DNA of 64,000 nucleotides from Muscardinus avellanarius (GCA_963383645.1 OY726560.1:156024623-156088622), one strand, 5' to 3'. Shown: positions 45,131 to 56,240, counted from the first letter of the stretch. Notes: generated by a model not told the origin, from the sequence alone. Translations and numbers: made by a program.

Positions 45131-45440
45131 AAGCTAGGAAGAAATGGGTCATAGGAGGAACTCTAGATGAAGAAGGAGATTCTGTAGATGAGCAAATAAG
45201 GCATCCTAACTGAGGGGCTGGGAGAGGGGAAGAAGGAAATTCTCTAATGCATATGATGTACTTCAACAAACACCAAAGTCAATCACTAAGTTAAACATGA
45301 GAAGGAGGGATAGGGAGGGAATGGGGCAGGAATAGGGTAAGGGCTAATTGGGTGATGTGTGCATGTATGCCTCCACCATCTTGTATCTCATTAGGATGTA
45401 TGACTACAATGCATGAATAAAAAATTAAAGAAAAAATAAA

Positions 45441-46303
45441 TAAAATAAATTTAAAATATAAGGTAAATCCCTTTAATGACTGACCTGTCATTGAAGGACT
45501 TGGCTGTGAGACAGGAATATCAACTAGATAATCGAAATTCTCCAGAATTTTCTTTCTTATGTAATTTTTTCTACTTCAACTATTTCATTTATTTGCCATC
45601 ATCTGAGGCAACATATATTGTTGTTGAAAACCGATTTTAAAGAAAACAAACAGCATGTAATGTTCTTGAGAAATCATTACAAGGCAGAAACATTAATGGG
45701 AGTCTCTCATTCTCTGGATGGGTTCATGCCATGAACTTAAAAGAAAGAAAAAGAGAAAAAAGGTATATAAATCTCGATTTCTATTCTCAGGGAGCGTGTG
45801 AGAAGGCTATGGAGGGAGGGCAAAGCTTTGAAATAGGGGCTTTTTTCTGGCTGTAGGAAGAAGATAGAGGGTCAGGCTAGCAGTAGCTGGGGAGTTTTCT
45901 CTGGGGTAGATTCTCAGCCATTGAGATTCCACTTGAAACATCAAAGCATCCATCACTATTTTTCTAAATAGCAGGGGCCAAAGCAAACAAACAGACCAAC
46001 ATTCTGCACAGACAGAGGTTCTTACCTTGACCCACCCACACTCTTGAAGAATTCCCTGTGTGGAGGAGTAAGAAAGTTCCCAACACTGCATGAGGCAGCC
46101 TGGAGAGAAAAGAAGTAACAGCCACTTAAGGCACCCAAGTCACCATCGAACCCTGAGACAGTAGAAAGCTGAGTAAATATGTGTCTCGAGCCTTCTCCTT
46201 TATGGTACCCCATCTGGAAGAAAGTGCTCATCGATGAAACAGGTTCTTTCTTGCTACCCTGAGACATGCCATCCGGAGTTGATACTCTTCATCAAATTCT
46301 CTT

Positions 46304-46306
<3 letters not shown>
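45441..46306. other. unique non-coding stretch
   Basis: Nothing recognised beyond the L1 tail remnants at the left edge. Confidence 0.35.

Positions 46307-46361
<55 letters not shown>
46307..46361. repeat. (TA)n microsatellite
   Basis: About 27 TA units at the tail side of the SINE that follows on the minus strand. Confidence 0.97.
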
Positions 46362-46366
<5 letters not shown>

Positions 46367-46470
46367 TTTTGGAACCCAGGGGCATTCTACCTCTGAGCTA
46401 CACCTCCAGCCCTATTTTTTATTCTTTATTTTGAAACAGGGTCTCACTGAGTTGCAAAGTAGATAGAGGC
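46362..46470 (-). repeat. dimer A SINE, truncated
   Basis: Inverted right arm and linker: 'tggaacccaggggcattc', 'ctacacctccagccctattt', 'gggtctcactgagttgc'. The left arm is lost after about 46470. Confidence 0.88.
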
Positions 46471-46764
46471 TGGATTTGCACCCCGGGGGTCTGGCTCCAG
46501 AGCCTGGAATCTCATCTAGGGTACCAGGGGACTCAGTAATATTTTCTTGTCATTTCAAATGAACTCTGATGAACAGGTATGAAAGTTGTGTGTTGGTTTA
46601 AATTATTAACAAACAAGTGGCTTTGCAATGTTAAAAGTGTCACTGGGCAGTGAGAAAGAGACAAATGCTTTCCTAGGAAGTCTTATATTTTCATATTTTC
46701 ATTTCAATTAAACAAGTATCTTGGAGTTGGCCAACATAAAAATAATTCTTAAAGAATAGACAGA

Positions 46765-46967
46765 AGCCAGGTGTGGTGGTGAGGACTTGTGACCCCAGCA
46801 TTTGGGAGGCTGAGGACAGGAGGATCATGGTTCAAGGACAGCCTCACTACTACTTAGTGAGGCCCTTTGCAACTCAGTGAGACCCTGTTTCAAAAAAAGA
46901 ATAAAAAAAGGGATGGGGTGTAGTTCGGAGGTAGAAGGCCCCTGGATTCCATCCCCAGTACCATAAA
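46765..46967 (+). repeat. dimer A2 SINE
   Basis: 'agccaggtgtggtggtgagg', 'caaggacagcctcactac', 'ggatggggtgtagttcgg' and 'ggattccatccccagtacc'. Confidence 0.92.
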
Positions 46968-47032
46968 AAAGGGGATACTACACAGGTAACCAGGAATTCA
47001 AGCATTCATTGGAAGGCTTGAAAGAGCAGGCT

Positions 47033-47280
47033 CAGCCATGCGTGGTGGTACACGCTTATAATCCCAGCCTTTGGGAGGCTGAGACAGGAGGATTTGGGTT
47101 TGCAGACAGCCTCAGCTATTTACTAAGACCCTGTTTCAAAATAAAGACTAAAAAATAGGGCTGGGATGTAGCTTGGAGGTAGAATGCCCCTGCGTTCCAT
47201 CCCCCATACAAAAAAAAAAAAAAAGAAAAGAAAAGAAAAAGAAAAAAGTAAAAGAGAAGAAAAAAAAAAAAGAAAAGAAA
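47033..47280 (+). repeat. dimer A2 SINE with long A/GA-rich tail
   Basis: 'agccatgcgtggtggtacac', 'gcagacagcctcagctattt', 'gcgttccatcccccatac', then about 70 bp of AAAAG-type tail. Approximate TSD around 'aaagagcaggctc' (47021) and 'aaaggagcaggttc' (47278). Confidence 0.92.
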
Positions 47281-47341
47281 GGAGCAGGTTCTCTTGGCTG
47301 GCTTTGAGAAGTGTTTCCACAATTTTTCAGAGCCTGGCGTT

Positions 47342-47665
47342 CACAGGCACTGAATCAGAAACAATCCAGATCCCTGATTCCAGCTGCTTCCAGTTATTTG
47401 AAGGCTGCTGCTGCAATCATGGCTCCAGAAAGTTACTACTGAGGCTACAGTCTGTACATGAGAAATTGTAGCCAGAACTGTTGCCCTCAAGGTTCCTGCT
47501 GTGCACAGGCACTGAATCAGAAACAATCCAGATCCCTGATTCCAGCTGCTTCCAGTTATTTGAAGGCTGCTGCTGCAATCATGGCTCCAGAAAGTTACTA
47601 CTGAGGCTACAGTCTGTACATGAGAAATTGTAGCCAGAACTGTTGCCCTCAAGGTTCCTGCTGTG
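47342..47665. repeat. exact 162-bp tandem duplication
   Basis: 47342-47503 and 47504-47665 are identical base for base. The unit length is divisible by three, so a minus-strand frame of 112 codons (47341-47679) stays open and repeats a 54-residue block. I see no known protein or repeat family in it. The identity means a recent event or an assembly duplication; see findings. Confidence 0.97.
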
Positions 47666-48061
47666 CCTGCTCCATCCACAAGAGGAGCCAGGGTCCCTGC
47701 ATCACCTCCTGTCCCTTCACTAGCTCAGTGCTACACCTAATGCACCCCGACTGACCAATCCTAAGTCAGATCTGGCTCTTTAGCTGCAAGGGAGTCCTGG
47801 AAATGCAGTGCTTAATAGTTTTCTAACCTGGATTGAAAAATCCATAAAAGCACACTAATAGGAGGTTAGAATAGAATTGAGATAGTTTGCCAAATCTGCT
47901 TCAATATTCATCGACTCATTTTCTATTGCTGATTATCTATGCATGGAATGGTTCATGGTTTGTTTATTTTCAAATTGGTTTGCCTTTTCTGTTGTTGTTT
48001 TTAGATCTTATATATCGTCATCTGCAAGTCATTTTGAGATTGCCCTATCAGCTCCATGTTT
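47666..48061. other. unassigned stretch
   Basis: Text such as 'tagctgcaagggagtcctgg' recalls old mammalian LINE or LTR ends, but I cannot place it. Confidence 0.3.
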
Positions 48062-48290
48062 TATTATTTATTTATTTATTTATTATTTAGTGGTACTGAG
48101 GATTGCACCCAGGGGCATTCTACCTCCAAGCTATACCCCCAGCCCTATTTTTTATTCTTTATCTTGAAACAGGGTCTCGCTAAGTTGCAGGAGGGCCTCA
48201 CTAAGTAGCTGAGACTGGTTGTGAACCTGCAATCCTCCTGTCTCAGCTTCTCAAGCACTGGGATTACAAGCTTGTGCCACCATGCCCGGC
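48062..48290 (-). repeat. dimer A1 SINE with (TTTA)n tail
   Basis: TTTA units, then 'agtggtactgaggattgc', 'ctatacccccagccctattt', 'gtctcgctaagttgcag' and 'gccaccatgcccggct'. Confidence 0.93.
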
Positions 48291-48317
48291 TTCACCTCTA
48301 TTTTTCGGAGTAAATTT

Positions 48318-48808
48318 GTCTTCTAGTGTGGTGGGCAAAATAATATCCCCAGGAAGACGCCCATCTCCTAATCCTTGGAAGATGTGACTAGGTTACATTA
48401 CATGGAAAGGAGGCAGTAAATTTGCAGACGGAATTGAGGTTGTTAATCAACTGACCTTAACACAGAGAGGTTATTGTGGATTATCTGGGTATGGTCCTTA
48501 AATGCGGAGGAGGGAGGAGGAAGAGGAAATTGGGGTGGTGCAGTATGAGAGGGACCAGTGCTGCTGGCTGTGAGGATGGAAGAGGAGGCCGGCAGCCAAA
48601 ATGCACGGTGCTCTGGTAGCTGGAAAGGTGTGCAAATGGACTCTCGCTTAGATCCTTAGAAAGGAATCCGTCTTGCTGACCCCTCAATTTTAGCCCACTG
48701 AGAGAAGGACTTCTGAACCCCAAAGCTATAAGATAACAACTGTGTTCTTTTGAGACACCAAGTTTTCAATAATTTGTTACAGCATCCATAGGAAACTAAT
48801 ACGGCTGA
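48318..48808 (+). mobile_element. MaLR-type (MLT1-like) solitary LTR
   Basis: Opens with 'tgtggtgggcaaaataatatc' and 'ctcctaatccttggaagatgtg'. Continues with 'aggaggcagtaaatttgcagac' and the 'attatctgggtatggtcc' motif. Closes with 'cccaaagctataagataaca', 'ttgttacagcatccatagg' and 'aaactaatac'. The order fits an old ERVL-MaLR LTR. No internal coding sequence accompanies it. The subfamily is not certain. Confidence 0.7.
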
Positions 48809-49150
48809 TTTTTTAGATCACCGAGTACATACTTCTGTCTTGTAATTCTGTGTCTGGCACCTAAGGATGCTTCACTCATTTTTTTAGTATGGCCATACTT
48901 TTAAATGTATAATATCTCTTTAATGTATAATTTAATTTGTAAAATACATATCAATTACTGACTGCACATTTTGTCATGGCTGTGTTTGAAGCAGAGGGGG
49001 AAAATCCCAGGCAGCACCTGGACCAAAGAGATGTTGCATGGGGATGGAGGATGGGCACCGGGCATTTCACACAATGCTGTGTCCCGGGCTGACACCATGG
49101 TTTAGTTGAAGAGCTAACATAGTGAGTGTGGTTAGATATTTCCATTGCTA
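48809..49150. other. unique non-coding stretch
   Basis: Nothing recognised. Confidence 0.35.
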
Positions 49151-49519
49151 TTAACAGCTTTCCTTCTGCATTCCCAGGCCTGTCACTTTCTCTAACAAAT
49201 AATACCCTCTTGGCAAAGGCTCGGCTGGTGGAAAATTATAAGAGGAAGTTTCACTGTATTGCTCTTTAAGGTGGTGGTTCCAGAAATCCATCTTGAAAGT
49301 TGTTTTATCAGGAAGCTGGCTCAGCTCCTCACTTTCCCTGTAGTCCATCCATTCCATAAATTGGCCAGGTGAGACTCGAGGCTGATTGTTGGGGTCAGGA
49401 GTGGGGAGAAACAAAACACCAGGTGTTACATTAAAAAAGATGGCATGAGTCCCTGGTTTAGTCATGGACTTGAAGATTATAGAAAATAGCTGATCACAGT
49501 TAGTACCAGAAGTGCTCAT
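49151..49519 (-). CDS. 122-codon open frame, unrecognised, probably non-coding
   Basis: ATG to stop on the minus strand in sequence free of recognised repeats, preceded by 16 further in-frame codons. The product would be soluble and of mixed composition (about 122 residues), with a Pro/Asn-rich middle (PTPDPNNQP) and an aromatic C-terminal half. No signal peptide, membrane segment or domain is recognised. It is the most protein-like frame in the window, yet a chance frame or a remnant of an exon or retrocopy is at least as likely. Confidence 0.15.
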   Translation of the reverse strand: MSTSGTNCDQLFSIIFKSMTKPGTHAIFFNVTPGVLFLPTPDPNNQPRVSPGQFMEWMDYRESEELSQLPDKTTFKMDFWNHHLKEQYSETSSYNFPPAEPLPRGYYLLEKVTGLGMQKESC

Positions 49520-50242
49520 TAAACTGCTTTTCTGTTGGGAATAATTCCTCCAAAATGTCGCAGGCTATCAAGTAGCTAAAATTCTATCAGGATTATGATA
49601 CCCACTGAGCTACAAGTTATAAGAAATGATTCTTGAAATAAAGGCTTTGCAGGCAAATTAAAATAGTAATAATTTCAGTTAATGTAATGATATCTTTTTT
49701 TTAAAGTCCTTTAATATCATTCAGCCAAAATTACATATTTGGAAAAAATAGAACCACTAAAGAAGACATCCTAATTGTATGTAATATGCCCGAAGGCATA
49801 TTGCAGATGTAATTCAGATGCCTGGACACAGAAGAAAATGGCTCCGATATGACACTGTGGGATAGATAGAACTGTGCTTTAGTCTCCAGCAGCCACACTG
49901 CAGCAGTGTTTGCAGAAAAAGAGAACTGGGAGAATGTGACAACATCCATACCAGGCCCTGTGATCCTCGCTGCACTTGGGGACCATATTTCTACATGTGC
50001 GCACTTTTCTGTAAGCCCTCAAACCTTTCAGATCACATTTTGACTTCTAATATCTCAATATTTTGTAAGCAGTAGGGCTCACTCTTCTGTTTTCTTTAGC
50101 TTTCTTTGTTTAGTTTATACCAATATTATGTCCTCTCAACTGGTTCATTTTGGTTTACCCTTATCTCATCTACAGGCTAAGTCTTGACTTTTGGGGTGAA
50201 AAAAAGTATTACTAAACCAAGTATACATCTTTTTAGCTATTT
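49520..50242. other. unique AT-rich stretch
   Basis: Nothing recognised. Confidence 0.35.
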
Positions 50243-50336
50243 ACTAGGGGCTGGAGATGCAACACAATAGTAGAACAGGTGCTTAGCCTGCATGAGACTC
50301 TGTGTTCAATCCCTAGCACAAGAAAAAATAAATAAC
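50243..50336 (+). repeat. ID-type monomer SINE, diverged
   Basis: 'aggggctggagatgcaacac', 'gtgcttagcctgcatgagac' and 'tgttcaatccctagcac', then an A-rich tail. Confidence 0.85.
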
Positions 50337-52084
50337 TCCCCCAAACAACATACGCTTAAAAGTTATTTCTACTTGCAAATAGTTAGGGTTGCTAAGAATT
50401 GAACCCAGGACCTCACTAAGTTGTTTTTATTTTTTATTTTACATTGTTGAGATGCAACCTGCTACCTGTCAATCTGTTCATTAGAGCGGTCACATTTCTT
50501 ATGGTTCAATGACCACAGGTCTTTGCATGGATTTTCCTAAAGATGCAAGGAGGATCTCGATAAATGGCTTTGGGTAGCCACCCTGACTTGTGGTCCAACT
50601 CAGGTGAGTGAACTTGAGATTAAAATTTTATTTGCTGTGCAGGCAAGGTTCTTGGACCAGGTTGGTGAAGGCTTACCAAAAAGCAAGTGAAGTGCTGATT
50701 CTTAGTTTCTGAGCTGTCTAACATGTTGAACCACAAAGGTGCTCAAGGCCGCTTTCCAAATCCCCCCGCTCCCCAAATTCCATGGATTTTTTTTTTTTTT
50801 TTTGCCTTTGCTGACTCAGAGGTCAGATACCATCACCCCTGGCATGCTGATTTTATTCTTCCCAAGATAAAGGCTCAAAACCCAATCAGTCTGCACTGTA
50901 GTGACCTCAGCCTGTTGCCAGCCCCTGGCTTCTCCTTCAACCAGAGCTGGCTCCCTTTCTGCCCCACCACCATGTCCTCCATTTGCTAGACTATATGCAT
51001 TGCCTGGGGAGCCCAACAAGGGATTCCTCTTCCCCTCCTGGCTGGCCTCTGGGTGGTCATAACTTCCAAAGGGTTCTTTGCTGGTAAAACTGGGCTTACC
51101 GTCCAGCCTCCCCACAAAGCCTGCGGTCCACTTATGCCTCCCAAGCCTTCTGGCCAGCTTCATGGTTCTTCCCAGTAGCAGCTAAGCCCCACCAGAGCCT
51201 TGCTGTCAGCTCTAGTCTGCATTTGGTCAAGATTGCCACTGGCTTGGGATTAATACATCCAAGACAGAGCCTAGGGATGGGATTGAAAAATGGAAAGAAC
51301 AGTTGCTTCTCTTGCCCGAGGCCCAGAGTCTCTCAATTCTTTCCAGACATTTGGAGAGAGAGACTGCATTCAGGACAAGCTCCGGCTCAAGTCTTTCCAG
51401 AAGATGGAGATGAAGGTCCCTTCCTAACCTCGGGGCATGCTTTGTAGGGTTTCCACTACTGTAGAAGCGGGCGATGTGCCTCTGGAACCAGGAGGTCTCG
51501 CTTCTGCGCATTTTCTGGACGAGTCCACTGGATAATGGGCTGGTTCATTGGGGAGGATATGGCTGAGGCAAGCGGGTGTAACCTACAGCAGAGGGGGGTG
51601 AAGATCAAGCTGTGGTTTTGCAGAGGCCAGCAGAGTATTTAGACCAAGGCAAAGACTTTGGTTAAGCTGGGGGATGGAACAGACTTGTGTGTGTGATACC
51701 AGAGGTCTGGCTTCCCACTCACTCTGCTGCCATCAGTATGAAAGAAAGAACAGGGCATTATATTCCTCCCTTTGCAGGAGAAAGATCTGCATCGATGTTG
51801 GTAGACTCAGTCTACCTTTCTGTCAAGCTACAAGTGTGCAGTCTTCTATTTTCACATGAGAAGGTGCAGCAGGGGCCTTGAACTTGGACCCTGAGGATCT
51901 AGGATTTTGATTTGACACTCATGAGCCAGCGTTCTTAGCTCCAAATTTTTCCTCGGCAAAGAGAGCCGGCAACCAAAAAAACCTCTCTGATTTCCTGGTT
52001 TTGTTGAGAGGAGGCAGAACAGAGAACATATGTACAAACTTTTAGAAAAGAAGTCCACAGACATGTTTAAGAAACATTGTGCAA
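50337..52084. other. unique non-coding stretch
   Basis: About 1.7 kb with no confident repeat apart from a possible ID/dimer scrap near 50395-50425. Frames of 60-115 codons on both strands carry no motif. Confidence 0.35.
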
Positions 52085-52311
52085 AGCTGGGCATGGTGGC
52101 ACACACTTGTAATCAGTATTTGGGGAGAATGAGTCAGAAGTTTGAGGACAGCCTCAGCAAGTAGCGAGATTGATCAACCTAGTGAGACCCTGTTTCAAAC
52201 TAAAAATAAAATAGGGCTTGGGCTGTAACTCGGAGATAGAATGATCCTGAGTTCAATCCCTTGTAATAATAAATAAATGAATGAATAAATAAATAAATAA
52301 ATAAATAAGAA
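52085..52311 (+). repeat. dimer A SINE with (TAAA)n tail
   Basis: 'agctgggcatggtggcacac', 'gaggacagcctcagcaag', 'agtgagaccctgtttcaaac' and 'gagttcaatcccttgtaat', then TAAA/TGAA units. Possible TSD 'aagaaacattgtg' and 'aagaaatgttgag'. Confidence 0.9.
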
Positions 52312-52564
52312 GAAGAAATGTTGAGTGAGAGGCAGGTGTGAGGCACTTGGGATTAAAAGTGAAGACATCAACCGTTCCCTTATGGAGGCCTAAGCTTTTA
52401 GTTATGGACAGGTATTATCAGCCTCCAAAGTTACAGTGTTATTATTATTACTACTTTAGTACTTATGCCTCTGCCTAATTTCCTCCTTACTTCCTATTCT
52501 GCCTGCAACACAGTAGTGCTTGGGGGAATAAGGGACAGTGTGTATTGAGAAACAGGTCAAAGTT

Positions 52565-52905
52565 GAGATTTAGTAGTTTGGATTTAGAATGCTCCCTGAG
52601 AACTCATGGAGAGTAGGCATCCATGTTGGAGGCAGGGCTTGGTTGAGGAGGGGTCCCTGGGGTGTGGCCTTGGGGGTTTTATATATAGCTCTTGCTCTTG
52701 CTTCTGGCATCCATGATATGAAAGCAGAGCCCTCGCTCTCTTCCACTCTCTGCTTCCCATCTCCTTGCCCCGAGCTCTGCAGACCTGGCCTAACATGGAC
52801 TAAACCTCTGAGTTTTCCAGAACTGTGAGCCAATAAACCTTTCATTCTCTATGTTGTGCATGGTCAGCCTTATGTGTCATAGCAGTGAGAATGCTGACTG
52901 AGACA
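52565..52905 (+). mobile_element. MaLR-type solitary LTR
   Basis: 'agtttggatttagaatgctcc' opening, GGGG-rich middle, 'catggactaaacctctgag', 'gaactgtgagccaataaacc' (with an AATAAA polyadenylation word) and an end near 'gaatgctgactgagac'. These fit the layout of rodent/mammalian MaLR LTRs (R region with AATAAA). No internal region. Confidence 0.65.
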
Positions 52906-53199
52906 GAAACCTTCACCCTCATCATCAATATCTCTTTAGAATTATGGGTGAAGTCTTGGTGCTAATGAACTATGAGTCTTCCTGTTTTCAGACAATGCTA
53001 AGGCAGGAATGAGATCCTGCCTGCTCAGTATACTCATGAAGAAGTCAAAGAGTTGAGATCCTCAAGGAACACAACATTACATATTAAAAAAAAAAGGCAA
53101 TTCAAAGACTTTGGAACCTATGTGGCAAGTTCTCTGAGGTCCCACTGCCTCTAATTCATTGCGTAACTTATTGTTATTTATCTGGATTCCCTACACTGA
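52906..53199. other. unique non-coding stretch
   Basis: Nothing recognised. Confidence 0.35.
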
Positions 53200-53570
53200 A
53201 TGGTGAGTGAAAAGGTAATTTTTATTCCTTTCTTTAGTAAGTCAATAAAGAGGAAAGAGTTCCTATGCATTCTAACCTATGTGGTCTCCCGCAGTGCTCT
53301 TTAATTTGAAAGATGAAGAATTATTATAGAAATGCACTGAAAATTTTTAATGTAAAATGAGCAGAGCTGTTTTGTTTCTGCTGGTGGTGCAATATTTTCT
53401 CACGATTATGTGCTTGAAACAGGAATCTGTGATAGTTTAAGAGCCGAATACATAATTTAATACTGCCCAAGGCCAGCATTAGCTAAAGCAGATGTTTGTG
53501 AAAGATGCATGTCTTTATTGCAGGGTTGTGCTGCCCTAATTCGGTCCATTTCACTATGCCTCCCTCTCGG
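53200..53570. promoter_or_regulatory. candidate conserved non-coding element
   Basis: Repeat-free block with 'tctttaatttgaaag' (TCF/LEF-like and TAAT cores), 'gccagcattagctaaagc' and 'gccctaattcggtcc'. Enhancer role is inferred. Confidence 0.28.
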
Positions 53571-53929
53571 TGCTCATGCTAGCCCACTCTTCAGCAATGT
53601 TGGAGACTGATAGTGCCTCTCTTAAAGATGCACCAGGAAGGCGGCCTTGCAGGCTGCCCATCACACACCTATTCAGGGTAGACAAGGTGGTCTCCTTTGA
53701 GAGTGGTGTTGTATATCCTACCATTGCTATTATCGTTGAATTCCTGAATCTTACAACTGGAAGACCCTCAGGAGGTCACTGGTTCTCCTTGGGCCTGAAT
53801 TTTCTGTGATGTCCAAGCCCAATGGTTAAGTATCTTCACTAATGGGAAACTTCAGAGCAGCACCTGGGCCCTGTGGCACCGTAATTCTCATGAGGAAGCA
53901 GCTGCCGGATGGTGACGGAGAGCGTGGCC
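53571..53929. other. unique non-coding stretch
   Basis: Nothing recognised. Confidence 0.35.
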
Positions 53930-54125
53930 CCCGCTTTGGAATCATGGGCTTTGGAAGCCTCGCTCTGCCCTGTCCTATCCAATGATCTTATGACCTTAGG
54001 CTCATTGATTTAACTTGTTTGCTACCTGTCATCTTGTAATCTCTACCTCACAGGGTTGTTTTGATGATCCAATGGGGGGATGCCTATAAAAGCTTTAACA
54101 CCATGGCTGCAATGGTCCAAGAACA
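53930..54125 (+). repeat. MIR SINE fossil
   Basis: 'ctttggaatcatgggctttgg', 'ttatgaccttaggctcattg', 'ctacctcacagggttgttttg' and 'ctataaaagctttaacacc' follow the MIR order. Confidence 0.75.
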
Positions 54126-54299
54126 CTTAAGTAGAAGCCATTGTGATAATTTACTTTCAGTCAATGTCTTCACTGGGATTTCCACCTGCTCCTGGAACCA
54201 GCAAGCTCACAGAACAACTAATTTCTCCTTTGCGGGACTGTCTTTCTGACATTTGAAAAGAGGCATCGTTTTACCTCTTTCTCCTCCATTGTCTGACCT

Positions 54300-54665
54300 C
54301 TGCTGCAATCACCTCCAAATACTCTGGTTTCTTTAAGTGCTCTGAGTCCCTGGCCTTTCACACCTGTTGTTTTCTCGCAGCCTGGGGTCTTTCCATCATT
54401 TCCATCCCCCTTGTGCCTGGTTCAATTCAGCGGCTTCACTGACTCTTCACTGAGATGTCCCTGCTGCCTGGAGGCTTCCTGGTCCCTAGGGCAGGGTTAC
54501 ACAGCCTGCGTGTACTCTCCTCATTTAGCTTCCCGTCCCAGTGTGTTCATGTCTGTTTATTCTCCACCATACTATACACTCCCCCAAGTAGATATTGAGT
54601 TCATACATACCACTTACTGTTAAATCCCCTGATGTCCCTCTCACTCCAGGTACTTGATAAATATT
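54300..54665 (-). repeat. L2 (LINE2) 3' fossil
   Basis: Inverted L2 end: 'cactgactcttcactgagatgtcc', 'ctggaggcttcctgg', 'gtctgtttattctccaccat' and 'gtacttgataaatatttact'. Order and spacing match the L2 3' region well. Confidence 0.7.
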
Positions 54666-54679
54666 TACTTAAAATATTT

Positions 54680-54842
54680 TTTGTGGTACTGGGGATGGAA
54701 CCCAGGGGTATTCTACCTCTGAGCTACACCCCCAGCACTATTTTTTATTCTTTATTTTGAAATAGGGTCTCATGAGTTGCCTAGGGCCTCACTAAGTGGT
54801 AGCTGAGGCTGTCTTCGAACCCAGATCCTCCTGTCGCAGCCT
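54680..54842 (-). repeat. dimer A1 SINE, left arm truncated
   Basis: 'gtggtactggggatggaacc', 'gctacacccccagcactattt', 'gtctcatgagttgcctagg', ending inside the left arm at 'cctcctgtcgcagcc'. Confidence 0.92.
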
Positions 54843-54994
54843 TAAAAAAATTTTTTTAAACAAAAGAAAGAGAGTGATATGAGTTGATCATGCACATTGG
54901 TAAGATCACATCTCTGTCAACCAGAGTGGACATTTCATTTTATGCATTTGAATTCATAGTTTCAGGTTGAGTTGTAGTCAGAAATTAATATATT

Positions 54995-55202
54995 TTATGT
55001 GTGCTCTGGGAATTGAACCCAGGGACATTCTACCTCTGAGCTACACCTCGAGCCAGCCTTTTTTGTTTTTAATTTTGAAGCAAGGTCTTGCTAAGTTGCC
55101 AGGATCTCTTTATGTTGCCAAGGCTGGTCTCAAGCCTGTGATCCTCTTGTCTCAGCCTCCCAAGTACTAGTGTTATAGGTGCGTGCCACTTACGCCCAGC
55201 TA
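54995..55202 (-). repeat. dimer A1 SINE, old copy
   Basis: 'ctctgggaattgaacccagg', 'ctacacctcgagccagcc', 'aggtcttgctaagttgccagg' and 'gtgcgtgccacttacgccc'. Confidence 0.88.
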
Positions 55203-55601
55203 GAAAATAGTTTTTAGAGTTCAACATAACATGTACCTTTCCGGAATCTCAATAAAATACAACCTGAAGAGGCACTGACCAACTGTCCTTTTGCCATAGC
55301 CCGGTGCACTGGCAGGCGGATAGATGGTACTTTCCGTGGGGATAAATCGCAAGGGAGCCCTTTTGGGAAGCACTCAGAAGAGTTGATTCTTCTCCGCTTT
55401 TAGTTGCGGTGAGATCTTTTCATTTCCTGTCGCTTTCTCCTCTCTCCAAAAACAAACGTTCTCACAATTCCTAAATACTGGTTCATTTAAATCCTTGCAT
55501 TCTGGCTCTTTCCTTTCTGTCATGACAGGGGAAAAGAACCTTCCTTACATACAGATGTGTCGACAGTTTATGTAGGGTTTGCTCTTAAGGCATTGTAGTA
55601 A

Positions 55602-55604
<3 letters not shown>
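55203..55604. other. unique non-coding stretch
   Basis: Nothing recognised; a few retained CpGs at 55300-55430. Confidence 0.35.

Positions 55605-55647
<43 letters not shown>
55605..55647. repeat. (GT)n microsatellite at SINE tail
   Basis: About 21 GT units directly before the inverted SINE, in the place of its tail. Confidence 0.96.
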
Positions 55648-55648
<1 letters not shown>

Positions 55649-55700
55649 TTACTGGGGATTGAACTCAGAGGTGTTCTAACTCGGATCTACACCAACATAT

Positions 55701-55744
<44 letters not shown>

Positions 55745-55897
55745 GTATGTATGTGTATACATATATATTTTTTCTTTTAAATAGGGTCTCACCAAGTTGT
55801 CAAGAGCCTAAGTTGCCGAAGCTGGCCTTGAACCTGTGAATCTCTTTTCTCAGCTTCCCAAGTACTGGGATTCCAGGTGTGTGCTATCATACCTGCT
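55648..55897 (-). repeat. dimer A1 SINE with internal (TA)n expansion
   Basis: 'ttactggggattgaactcag' right arm, a TA array (about 55703-55741) plus TG/TA text in the A-rich linker, then 'atagggtctcaccaagttg' and 'ctggccttgaacctgtgaatc' left arm. Expansion lies in the linker, not the tail. Confidence 0.9.
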
Positions 55898-56039
55898 AGA
55901 GATATAAAGAAGGTAACATTTCTTATACGTTAGATTTATTTAGAGGGATAGTTATTATTATTTCTTTGTATTGTATGGGGGATATACCTGTACTTAACTA
56001 AAATAATTTTTATTATTAAATATTTAGTTCTCATGTCAA

Positions 56040-56240
56040 AAAAGAAGGTAAAATTTGAAATAATGCTGTGTGCATATGTTACACTACCAATGCCGATCTC
56101 AGAGAAATGTACAGTAGGGGAGGTTGGGGGATGGATCGGAGGGAGGTTCTCCCTGAGCTGTGAGCATGTGTATTCCCAGCACCTCATACCTCAGTGTGCT
56201 GTGTAATTACAGTGCACCAATAAAGGAAAAAAAATATATC
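56040..56240 (+). mobile_element. L1 3' UTR fragment, diverged
   Basis: 'aggggaggttgggggatgg' purine-rich part, 'gagctgtgagcatgtgtatt' and 'tacagtgcaccaataaagg' end, with an A-rich tail. Older than the other L1 ends here. Confidence 0.7.

Larger units (their letters stand above)
39600..45440 (+). mobile_element. L1 element with both ends, internally deleted
   Basis: A 5.8-kb L1: 5' UTR (39600-41858, including a SINE insertion), ORF1 remnant (41859-42709), ORF2 remnant (about 42805-45130), 3' UTR with G-rich tract (45297-45345) and an A-rich end. Both reading frames carry stops and indels, so it cannot move on its own. The middle of ORF2, from early endonuclease to the start of reverse transcriptase, is missing. 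No confident TSD could be called because both ends are A/T-rich. Confidence 0.93.
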
